Origin: Euptelea pleiosperma
Lineage: Eukaryota; Streptophyta; Magnoliopsida; Ranunculales; Eupteleaceae
DNA length: 64,000 nucleotides
Assembly (NCBI GenBank): GCA_035048495.1
Contig: CM068542.1
Coordinates: forward strand, 38,097,109 to 38,161,108
Direction of reading: 5' to 3'
The position numbers were made by a program, and so were the translations under genes. This document shows, one piece after another, positions 53,416-62,754 of the stretch; position 1 is the stretch's first letter; each line of letters opens with the position of its first letter. The notes under the pieces are model-generated. The model made no database searches and had not been told where the DNA came from. It saw only the letters and a list, made by a program, of their open reading frames with translations.

Positions 53416-53618
53416 CCGATATATTATTTTAATATGAAAAAATTTAACAATATTTCCAACTAATAAAAAAAATAAGAAATTGACTAACCCGACCCAACCC
53501 GATAAGTTGGGTTGGGTTAGGGTTGATAGCCTTTAAGGTTGGGTTGGGCTAGGTCCATCTTAATCCAAAAGCATAAGCTAACACCATTTCTGCTACTCAC
53601 CGCTGTCGGCCCACTGAT
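53416..53618. other. unassigned spacer with GGGTTGGG runs
   Basis: Contains 'aacccgacccaaccc' and GTTGGGTTGGG words at 53480-53560, possibly the partner end of the element that starts at 51566 and now holds Helitron array 3 and the hAT MITE. This is speculative. Confidence 0.3.
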
Positions 53619-56390
53619 CTTTTTTTTTTTTTTGATAAGTCCAGAAATGCATTAATGAAAAGGAGATCGAGAAGATCTCAAAAAACAATACAAGATGATG
53701 CAAAGAAACCGAAGATAATCAAAAAAGGAGTTGCTGAAACCTGAAAACCATATCCCCAAAAAAGATATCCCTAGTTTCTTGACTAATGCTACCCCATCGG
53801 AACACTAGAGCTTTGATACTTAAGATAACATCATGAAATGAGCTTTCTTTGCCTTCAAATGTTCTCTTGTTTCTCTCCAGCCATATCCCACATATAATTG
53901 CCAAAGGCAGCAATTTCCAAAGAGCTTTTCCTTTCGCCGTCATTGGAGTAAGAGGCTAACTCTTCAAGACTTCCCCAATGCTTCTCGGGCACACCCAATA
54001 AATACATATGTGAGAGAGGAAGAACAACCAAACACGTCTAGCGAACTCACAGTGGACAAGAAGGTGGTTAGTACTTTCTCCATTAGCTTTACACATAACA
54101 CAGTAATCCACTAAAATCCATTTTCTAATGATCAAATTATCAACATGTTAGGAGATTATTTAGGATGGCGACCCAAGCGAAGAATCGAATTTTTAAAGGG
54201 GCAAGGGATTTCCAGATATTTGGATAAGGAAAAGGAGAGTGATCGCGATCTGACGGAGATGCCAAGACTTCATAAAATGATCATACCGTGAAAGCACCCG
54301 ATTTTGAGTGTGTCCAAACCTGATGATCCTCCCCACAGTTGGTAACAGAATACAACTTCAAACATTCTTGTAGCAAATCTAACTGTTCTTTCTCCCACGC
54401 AAAAGGATTTCTTCTGAGGCCTAAGTCCCAAGATGCTTCCGAAGAAGACCCAATCCAAAAATGATCTATAGTTTGGCCTTTTTTTGAGAGAGAGAAAAAA
54501 TACAAGGGAAAGACTCCTTCAAAACTAGGTCTCCAACCCATGCATCCTCTTAAAATCTAATCCTAGATCCTGACCCTAAGACTAATCTAGAGCCCCCCAG
54601 AACCTGATCCTTTACCTTGAGAATACATTTCCATACACCACATCCAAACGGTAATCTCGAACAGTTGGTCACCCACCCCCCTTCATCCTCCCCATACTCT
54701 CCGCCATCACTCTACGTCAAAGACTATTTTTCTCCTTTCTGAATCTCCAAATCCATTTGCCCAATAGCGCCAAATTCACGATGCCTATCTTTCTGAAGCC
54801 TAGTCCTCCAACCTTGTGTGATGCACACATTTGGGCCTAGTTCACCAAATGATAACGAAAAGAATCCTCCGAATCATTCCATAAAAAGTTTTTCATGAGT
54901 TTTACTAACCTCTTTGCTATGGATACCAGAATGGCGAACAACGACAGAAAATAGACTGGGAGATTGAACAATGTGCTTTTAATTAGGGTTATCTTACCCC
55001 TTTTTTATAGATATTTACCCTTCCAACTCGCCAATCTTCTACGAACCCTCTCCACTACTGGATCTCAAACTAACTTTGCCCTATAAAGGGCCCCCAAGGG
55101 TAGACCAAGATATGAAGATGGTAAGGTACCAATCGAGCAACCTAGGATCCTTGTTAACTCCTCAATGTTGGTCAAGCCACCGATGTTCATGATCTTGCTC
55201 TTTTTAAAGTTTATCTTGAGGCCTAAGTAGATCTCAAAGGCCTGAGCAGACTGTTTATGAAATGCATTTGTTTTGGTGTTTTAGAGGAGAAAACAAGGGT
55301 ATCGTCAACAAACTGTAGGTGAGAGATGGATACTCCCCTAAGCCCTGCTTTGAATCCTTCTAAGGCTCCTATCTCTACTCCTTTAGAGATCATCCTCCCC
55401 AGTGCTTCGGTTACCATTATAAACAGAAAGGGGGGTAAAGGATCTCCTTGTCTCAAGCTCCTAGAACTCTCAAAGTAACCTGATGGCGATCCGTTTATAA
55501 GTACTGAGAATCTAGGTGACCTAATGCATTTCTTCATTCATTCTCGCTATTTACTCTCAAAACCCATCCTACCAAGTAGGTAGTCCAAGAAGTCCCAGCT
55601 AGTGTGGTCGTATGCCTTTTCCATGTCTATCTTACAAACCACACCTGGTGACCCAAGACGGCGCCTTGAATCTATACATTCATTTGCAATTAGTACTCCA
55701 TCTAAAATTTGTCTACCTCTCACAAAGGCTCCTTGCTCCCCTGAAATTATCTCTCCCATCACCTCTTTCAATTTAGAAGCTAAAACTTTTGCTACAACCT
55801 TATATACACTTCCTGGGAGACTGATAGGTCTGAAGTTAGTTATGTCCTCTGCCCCTTGTACTTTGGGGATCAAAGTTATGAAGGTCTGATGACTGCCAAA
55901 GTCTAAGAAATTTCTATCATAGAGGTCCTCAAAAACCTTCATTAGATCTGTTATAATAATTTCCCAACAAGATTGGAAGAAAGACAGTGAAAAGCCATCG
56001 GGACCTGGTGCTTTGTCCCTTGACAACTCTAAGACGGCCTGTTTAACATCTTCCTCACTAAAAGCTCTCTCGAGATTTTCTCTCGATTCCCCACTAATTT
56101 TGTCAAAAGCCAACCCATTCAACTTTGGTCTTTCCTTAATGTTTTCTGTATACAAGTCCTGATAGAAAGACCCTATCCCTCTCTTTATCTCCTCTTCATT
56201 CTCGTGGGTTGCTTCCCTAATTTTGATTGAAGAAATGAAGTTGTTCCTTCTTCTAAAATTGGCCATCTGATGAAAGTACTTAGTGTTGTTGTCTCCCTCT
56301 TTTAACCATTTCGCCCTGGACTTTTGTCTCCAACTTATCTCATCTAGGAGTGCCCATTTTTGGAATTCTGTCTTCAATTCTTCCCTCTTT
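53619..56390 (-). mobile_element. L1-type LINE c, 5'-truncated pseudogene with reverse transcriptase
   Basis: A poly(A) tail (T on plus, 53619-53634) marks the 3' end. Reading upstream on the minus strand are the C-terminal tail (LPLAIICGIWLERNKRTFEG), a zf-RVT area (about 53950-54300), and the RT in two frames. At 55223-55537 are SLRQGDPLPPFLFIMV and the active-site FVDD (about 55301-55312; FADD is usual). At 55547-56390 are WLKEGDNNTKYFHQMANFRR, DKAPGPDGFSLSFFQSCW, FRPISLPGSVYKVVAK and DMEKAYDHTSWDFLDY. One frame break separates the last two segments near 55540, and more occur downstream. The endonuclease domain is absent; the 5' edge coincides with a MITE at 56391. Confidence 0.85.
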
Positions 56391-56660
56391 CCACTGATCG
56401 CATGGATATTTAGCCACCCCTTGGTGGATATACACACCAAAAATCACCATGATTGGTAAGCTCTAGTCAATAGATTTCAGTACTTTTTAATACTTGATTC
56501 TAGTCGTTGAATTCAACCACTTTTTTGAGTACTAAAACCAACTGCTAAAACTTATCAAACAGGCTGATTTCTTGTATGAATGTCTACCAAAGGGTGGGCT
56601 AAAACACACGTACGGTCAGTGGGACCCAGATGGCAGCGGTGAGTAACAAAAATGCTATTA
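56391..56660. mobile_element. inverted-repeat MITE at the truncated edge of LINE c
   Basis: The left arm (CACTGATCGCATGGATATTT, CCACCCCTTGGTGGATAT) pairs with the right (GTGGGCTAAAACACACGTAC, GTCAGTGGGACCC). The same structure as 6650-7015. Its position exactly at the LINE border means either it interrupted the LINE or the LINE truncated against it. Confidence 0.55.
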
Positions 56661-57546
56661 GCTTATGCTTTTGGATTAAGCTATTGTTACATCGCGACCC
56701 TTGAGTAAATGGCCCACCAATAGATTGGTTCGGACACGTAGGTCTTCACAGCCAAAATGTAAGACACGAGCCATGTGGCACACTCTTAGTGGATGTTGAC
56801 CGTATGGATGTTTGGCCAATCACTAGGTGGACCTACAAACCAAAAATAAACCGGTCAGTGATTTCTAGGGGTTGGATTGAAATTATTTTCATGGGCTGAT
56901 TTTAACAGTAGGAATTTGAGCATAACAAAATGAAAGTAATAGGGCCTGGGCTTTGGCCAGGCACCAATTCGGGCTCAATGCTGGGTAGGCCCGGCCTGTT
57001 CCCATTCGATGAATCATATTTCAGGTTGGGCTCGGGCTGTAATTTGGGACCCAGGCCCAACCCATCTAATTCAAGGGTTAGACCGGGCTAAGACCGATTT
57101 AAACAGGTCGGGCTGGCTGCGGGCCGCATGCCAAATTGCCACCTCTAGTGTGAGAGTCTAATGCTCAAACCCAGATCCAATTACTTAAACCTAGGATCCG
57201 AACAAGATTCAAATCCTTACATCCATATCCAATCCATTTTGCATTCCATATCTTAAATACCTAAACCTACAAATGGGGTTGGATATCGAATTTAACTCAC
57301 CCAATGTTAGGCCTTAGCTGGATCTCATCTTCTGGTAAAATTTGATCAGACTTAAATATACAATTCAAGCTGATATTTGATCAGTTAGCATAGAACCTGA
57401 ACCTGACCAAGACCTATGCGAAGCTCAGACCTAAGATTCGACCCGGTCCATACCCATTTTCATAGTTCATGTTCTATTATCAGGAATTAAGAATTTAACG
57501 AATCACAATTTTTATATTTGAAATTTCCAATTCCATTACCACTTTA
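56661..57546. other. unassigned with one MITE arm
   Basis: Bases 56750-56930 carry a left arm and core (ACGAGCCATGTGGCACACTC, 'atggatgtttggccaatcac') without a right partner. Bases 56940-57150 are rich in GGGCTCGGGC/CAGGCCC words of hAT-like interiors. No gene is seen. Confidence 0.35.
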
Positions 57547-57830
57547 AACCTAGGTTTAAAAGGGGCCGTTATAACGGTATTACGGACCGGAGACGTTACC
57601 ATTTTTTCTTTTATAAGGGATTGTAACACGCAGGTCCAAAACAGAAAAAATGGGGGAAAAATGGAAAAAAGCAGTGCTAGAATTCATAATAAAATTTATA
57701 ACATAAATAATGTGCATTTTTTTAACATTTTTTTTTCAGAAAATAATAATCGTTATTTTTGTTATAATGTCTGTTATAACAAAAAAAATGGCCGTTATTT
57801 TCTAGGTGTTAAAACTGTACATAGCGTAGT
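57547..57830. mobile_element. hAT MITE, CAnGGTTTAAAA family, partial
   Basis: The left end CTAGGTTTAAAAGGGGCCG and 'GTTATAACGG...GGACCGGAGACGTTACC' interior match the 26907 family. The right end is degraded (TAGGTGTTAAAACTG). Confidence 0.5.
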
Positions 57831-57835
57831 GGGTA

Positions 57836-58240
57836 GGGGTGTCAATTTTACTTGTTTAACTAGAACTGAAAACACCGGTTTCGGTTTCGCATTTTTGGGA
57901 ACCGATTAAAATTTAATCGGAACCGGAACCTAACCGACAATAACGGTTCCGATTCTGGGTAGCCTAATATGAAATCGAAACCGATAAGAACTAGAACCGA
58001 ACCGATAAGAACCGGTACCAATAAATAAATATAGTGTAAATATTGTTATATTCTCAAGATTTGGCTCAATATACCCAGAATCGAAACCAGAACTGACATA
58101 AATACATAATTGGTTCCGGTTCCGGATCCATCACTTTGAGAACCGGAACCATAAAGGAACCGAACCGATAAGAACATGAATGGATTGTTCTGGTTCTGGT
58201 CACCTTAGGAACCGAACCGGAACCGACTGAATTTGATAAA
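57836..58240. mobile_element. second copy of the TAGGGGTGTCAAT hAT MITE, right end missing
   Basis: It opens TAGGGGTGTCAATTTTAC and shares with 53054-53415 a near-identical centre (from 'accaataaataaatatagtg' to 'tggctcaatataccc'). It lacks the terminal ATTGACACCCCTA, fading after 'gaaccggaaccgactg'. The high similarity suggests recent amplification. Confidence 0.65.
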
Positions 58241-59186
58241 CATTTAATTACTTAACATGTCAATTTTTTTTATATTTACAACACAGTTCTTTAAGGACAA
58301 CTTAATTACTTTCCATGCTATTTCTTCCATTTGCTCTACATGGACAACTTCAAGAATTTTGATTCTCTAATTGTGCATTGACTTGTCACAATTTATAGAT
58401 TTGCTCCTCCAAATTAATCTTCTAAGACTACCTTTTGGTTTAAAACTAATATGCAATGCATGCGCCCACTAGTGACAAATAATATGAGAGACTTTAGGTA
58501 ATTAGAAAAAGGAAGAATTTACAAAAAATTAAGAAAGAGGAAATAAAGTTGTTGAGATGGCAAGTTTAGATGATGTGGTTGGGTTGCATGTGAAAAGAGG
58601 CTTGTCGATAAGGCCACATCATCACTCATTATATACTTGAGGAGAGAGAAAGTTGAGCCCATAGTCTCCAACTTTATTATGTATATCATGCAAGAAACAT
58701 ATTATGGTGGAAATGGACTACAAGTTCTAGTTGTGTGTGCTTACTATACGACCTAGAACCGAATTGCAAACTTAGTATTTGTTGGTTCTGGTTTCAGGAC
58801 TACCTATTTTAGTACGGAAAACTTTTTAAACAAAAATTAATTTTAAATTATTTATAAGAACAAGTAGAATTTTTGAAAATTTGTAAAAGAAGTAACTAAA
58901 CACCCTTTAAATGGACGTCTCTCCCTGATAAAAATTAAGGTTGACAAATGCAAAAAGGGCGCTTGTCAGTTTTAAACGCCTTTGAAAGGGCATCTGAACC
59001 TGACAGATGTTTGTCAGCCCATTGAGGAGTAAAACTTCTGTCACAATACGAGCCACATGGCACACTCTTAGTAGGATGTTTAGTTACTTCTGCACTCTCT
59101 GTCCTAATTCTCTTCATCAAGCTCAAGACAAAGTAATAAGCTGAACTAGTTGAGGAACAAGTAGAAAGGGAAGTTAAAAAAACATG
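58241..59186. other. unassigned, with a Helitron-like 5' segment
   Basis: Bases 58550-58690 resemble the 5' segment of Helitrons A-C ('gaaagaggaaataaagttgttgagatgg', 'gatgatgtgg', 'gaggagagagaaagttga', 'tctccaactttatta') but without exact ends. Bases 59025-59080 hold a lone GAGTAAAACTTCTGTCACAA MITE arm. Confidence 0.35.
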
Positions 59187-59998
59187 GGAATTTTTGACAT
59201 ACCCCCCCATGTTATCTTTAAAATTTGACATACACCCCTGCAATTTGAAAAAGCTGACATACCCCCCTATGACTCGGTCCACAGTCATTTGACCAGTGTT
59301 GACCCGAGTTGACCACCAAATTTTGTATTAAAGGATGAAAGTGCCCTTGTCTTCAACTTTAGAACAAGGGTTTGGGTTTAGTCTTTAACTTTAGAACAAG
59401 GGTTTGGGTTTAGGCCAAAACCCAAACCCCAAATCAAACATGAAAAGAGGAGATTAAAAATAAAAATTAAAACCCATGTTGGTAACTTTGAGATTTTTTT
59501 ATTTTTTATGAATTAAGCAAACATTGAGAAGAAATAACCTCCAAAAAAATAGATAAACTCACGAAGGAATATTTTAAAATTGTGAAAACCCATCTTTCCA
59601 GAATACACATCTCAAAAGTTAAAAATATAAATTGCTTTGTCTTGTTTTTCATTTATGCTAATGAAAATTTTAAAACTAAAATTTTATGCTATTTTTATTT
59701 TTTATTTTTTATACCTTGGGTTTTAAATTAGTGCCGGAGTGGTAGCCGACTGGCCATGAGACTCTGGTTGGTTGGTCGCCGGTGATGGACAGCCAACCCA
59801 TTAGAATCTCTTGGCTGGCCATCCACCACAACCGTTTGATTTGGGGTTTGGGTTTTTGCCCAAACCCTTGTTCCAAGGTTAAAGACAAGGGCATTTTTGC
59901 CATCTAATAAGAAAATTAGTAGTCAACACTGGTCAAATGACAGTGGACCGAGTCATAGGGGGGTATGTTAGCTTTTTCAAATTGTGTGAAAAATTCCC
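59187..59998. mobile_element. foldback element with about 250-bp terminal inverted repeats
   Basis: The left arm (GGGAATTTTTGACATACCCC, GACTCGGTCCACAGTCATTT, AACAAGGGTTTGGGTTT) is inverted at the right (AAACCCTTGTTCCAAGG, AAATGACAGTGGACCGAGTC, CATAGGGGGGTATGTTAGCT, AAATTCCC). The centre is AT-rich, with 'ggccgactggcc' type short palindromes at 59745-59825. No transposase is present. The target duplication was not resolved. Confidence 0.65.
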
Positions 59999-60027
59999 AA
60001 AATACATTTGTGAAATATGAATGTAAT

Positions 60028-60966
60028 TAGGGCTGTCAAAGGGCGGGGTCAGGGTAGGGCCTAGCCCGACACTAGCCCTACCCTTACGTATAAAGGTGAG
60101 GCCCTAGCCCTTAGAGGGCCTAAACCGGCTAGGCCCTAGCCCTACCCTCAAGGGCCAGGGCCGAGTCAGGGTAGGGCTAGGGCCTAGTAGAAAATTATTA
60201 AAAATATAAATTTTTTTAGTAGAAAAAGTAGATGGTTTAATAATACACATAGTTTGGTAACATGTTTCCTTGGTTTAATCTATATAAATTTTTAATGAAT
60301 AATCATAATTTAAAAAATGAAAATGAACCTTCTAATCTTTCTAAAAACCTCAATAAAATAAATAATATATTATAAATTTACACTAGAAAAAAGTCATTTT
60401 AGAATGATTTTGAACCATTCTAAAATTTTTCAAAATAAGAACAATTTTGTGTCAGTCATAATTTTGGAATGGCTCAATTGTTGGGAAATGACCCAAAATT
60501 GTATATTTTTTTTAGGATAATTGTAGTGTCCAACACTAATAACGTTGTGACGTGTACCTAAGGAAACTTGGAGACCATGCCAACCGGTTTTCCCCTTTTA
60601 TTTTGTATGTTTTGTTTTAAAAAAAAAGGTTTGATTTCCTAAGTAGCTTAGATCTCTCATTAACAGTTTGACACTTTAGATAACTTAGTGTCATTTTCTA
60701 AAAAAAAGATCTACAATATATGTTGTTTTATAGAATATAATTTAAAAATAAATAAATATAACATAGATGATTCGCTAAGGGCTGGGTAGGGCTGGGCCCC
60801 CTTGAGTGTGACCCTAGCCCGACCCTTATTTAGAAGGGCATTTTATATTTAGGCCCGGCCCGGGCCCTAAGGGCTTGCAATTTATTTAAAAGCCCTCTAT
60901 TTAGGGCTTTCAAAAGGGTAGGGTAGGGCCGGCCCCCCTTACAAGAGGGCTGGATTGACACCCCTA
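60028..60966. mobile_element. hAT-like element with TAGGGnTGTCAA ends
   Basis: The ends TAGGGCTGTCAAAGGGC and (inverse) TAGGGGTGTCAATCC share the terminus of the 53054 family. Flanks AATGTAAT and ATTGTAAT form an 8-bp duplication with one mismatch. Subterminal regions are dense in AGGGCTAGGGC/GCCCTAGCCC words and the 600-bp middle is AT-rich and non-coding. Confidence 0.65.
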
Positions 60967-60986
60967 ATTGTAATAAGGAGAAATTG

Positions 60987-61075
60987 GGCTTAGTTTGTAA
61001 AGCCCAACTCATAACCCAAATAAGCCTAAGCCCACAAATAGATGGGCCTCAATGCCCATTGGGCTGTCTCACAAC
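60987..61075 (+). promoter_or_regulatory. site II-like (TGGGCY) promoter cluster of the ALP1-like gene
   Basis: At least five TGGGCT/TGGGCC or inverse AGCCCA/GGCCCA words occur within 90 bp (for example TTGGGCTTAG, AAGCCCAAC, TAAGCCCAC, GATGGGCCT, CATTGGGCT), 120-200 bp before the start codon. Such clusters bind TCP factors in promoters of growth-related plant genes. No clear TATA box is visible. Confidence 0.45.
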
Positions 61076-61190
61076 AACTACAATACTTGTTCTTCCTTCT
61101 TTTCATCTGCAACTCCAATGGAGACAAGCAATCCTTCCCCTTTTGGTGGTGGAGAGAAGTGAAGGACTCGAAGGAGAGAGAGAGAGAGAG

Positions 61191-62537
61191 ATGGATCCAT
61201 CGTTCCTTCTCATGCTCTCAAACCTCCTCCACCTCCACAACCACTTGGACCCATCCACATCTCTCCTATCGGACTTCCAGGCCATCAGCACCACCACCTC
61301 CCCAACCGCTACTCTCTCCTCCACCTCCGCCGCCCCTCTCCTCTTCTTCACTATAGCCTCCGTTCTATCCTACGCCGCATCCATCCGCTCCTCCAACCCC
61401 TCCTCCTCCTCCTCCACCTCTAACACCAACCACAACAACAATACTAACAACGACTCCTCCGACCTCAGCGTCTCCGCCTTCCGCGCCCTCTCCACCGAGC
61501 ACATATGGGCCATGGAACCCCCCGTCCGCGACGCCCAGTGGAGATCCTCCTATGGCCTCTCCTACCCTGTCTTCGCCAGTCTCGTGGACCAACTCAAACC
61601 CCACATCCTCCAATCCAACCTCTCGCTCCCCTCCGATTACGCCGTCGCCATGGTCCTCTCCCGCCTCGCTCATGGACACTCAGCTAGAACTGTCGCCACC
61701 CGATATTCCCTCGATCCTTACCTCGTTTCCAAGATCACCAACATGGTCACCCGCCTCCTCGCTACCAAGCTCTACCCCGAATTCATCAAAATCCCCGTCG
61801 GCCACCGTCTCCTCCAGATAATTCACGCCTTCAAAGAGCTCACCTCCCTCCCCAACATGTGTGGCGCCGTTGACGGTAGCCCCATCAAGCTCAGTCGTGT
61901 TCCTCCCGATCAGCTTCATAACCCTTCTACCTACCGCTCCCGACATGGCTACCCCGCTGTTCTCCTCCAGGTCGTCGCTGACCATCGAAAAATTTTCTGG
62001 GATGTTTGTGTCAAGGCCCCCGGTGGCACCGACGATGCCACCCATTTCAGGGAGAGCCTTCTGTATAATCGGCTTACCTCCGCTGAGATTCTTCGAGACT
62101 CTGTGATCACCGTCCGTGGCCACCATGTTCGCCCTTATATCATCGGGGACTGGTGCTATCCTTTGCTGTCTTTCCTACTCACTCCTTTCTCTTCGAATGC
62201 TACTGGCACACTGGCTCAGAACTCCTTCGATGCTGCCCTGATGAGGGGGCGGTCAATGGTGGAGCAAGCTATCGGATTGCTCAAGGGGAGGTGGAGGATT
62301 CTTCAAGATTTGAATGTAGGACTTAATCATGCGCCACAGACAATTGTCGCATGCTGTGTGTTGCATAATATATGTCAGATTGCGGGGGAGCCAGAGCCCA
62401 CATTGTGGAAGGACCCAAAGGAGACTGGACCTCCAGCGAGGGCGCTTGAGAATGAGAAATCGTTTTATTATTTCGGGGAGAGTTTGAGGCAGGCCATGGC
62501 AGATGATCTACAAGAGAGGCAGCTACGGGCGAGGTAA
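61191..62537 (+). CDS. HARBI1/ALP1-like domesticated Harbinger nuclease
   Basis: An intronless 448-residue protein of the DDE_Tnp_4 (PIF/Harbinger transposase-derived) type. After a Leu-rich N-terminus, a hydrophobic stretch (50-65) and a Ser/Asn run (66-90), there is a helix-turn-helix-like region (about 150-190: DYAVAMVLSRLAHGHSARTVATRYSL split by helices). The nuclease fold follows: D228 (MCGAVDGSPI), D320 (IIGDWCYPLL) and E358 (VEQAIGLLKGRW), spaced like the catalytic triad, then CCVLHNICQ. No terminal inverted repeats flank it, it is uninterrupted in a decayed neighbourhood, and it has its own promoter-like region, so it is probably a host gene like Arabidopsis ALP1, which associates with Polycomb and counters silencing. 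The start is the ATG after a GA run, since upstream in-frame sequence to 60984 is low-complexity. GDWCYP replaces the usual GDSGYP. Confidence 0.88.
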   Translation: MDPSFLLMLSNLLHLHNHLDPSTSLLSDFQAISTTTSPTATLSSTSAAPLLFFTIASVLSYAASIRSSNPSSSSSTSNTNHNNNTNNDSSDLSVSAFRALSTEHIWAMEPPVRDAQWRSSYGLSYPVFASLVDQLKPHILQSNLSLPSDYAVAMVLSRLAHGHSARTVATRYSLDPYLVSKITNMVTRLLATKLYPEFIKIPVGHRLLQIIHAFKELTSLPNMCGAVDGSPIKLSRVPPDQLHNPSTYRSRHGYPAVLLQVVADHRKIFWDVCVKAPGGTDDATHFRESLLYNRLTSAEILRDSVITVRGHHVRPYIIGDWCYPLLSFLLTPFSSNATGTLAQNSFDAALMRGRSMVEQAIGLLKGRWRILQDLNVGLNHAPQTIVACCVLHNICQIAGEPEPTLWKDPKETGPPARALENEKSFYYFGESLRQAMADDLQERQLRAR

Positions 62538-62754
62538 GAGAAAAAGGGTCATGTTGGTGATCTTTCTCAGTTTACGGCTTTTAGATGATCAATGCATTTT
62601 CTTTTCCACTTGTTTCTACACTTCAAGGCTAGTTTCTGTGGATATAAATGTGCCTACTGTAATGGGTCTTTCGTGTAGTCACTGGGGCAAGCTAACATAG
62701 CAAGTAAACGACGGAAATAAGTAAGTACATCTTATATTGGATTGACATTTGGTT
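62538..62754. other. 3' flank of the ALP1-like gene
   Basis: Probable 3' untranslated region with T-rich stretches (62560-62620); no canonical AATAAA. Confidence 0.4.

Noticed and set aside
51590..53560. An LTR retrotransposon suggested by GGGTTGGG-rich flanks
   Set aside because: No gag-pol coding, primer-binding site or polypurine tract; the flanks are not direct repeats of useful length.
55602..55889. Plus-strand frame in LINE c
   Set aside because: Antisense to the reverse transcriptase; no independent support.
60984..61190. In-frame extension of the ALP1-like protein
   Set aside because: Contains the site II promoter words and a GA run immediately before the better ATG; looks like leader sequence.
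61365..62126. Minus-strand Gly/Val-rich frames opposite the ALP1-like gene
   Set aside because: Antisense shadows of a GC-rich coding region without any domain.
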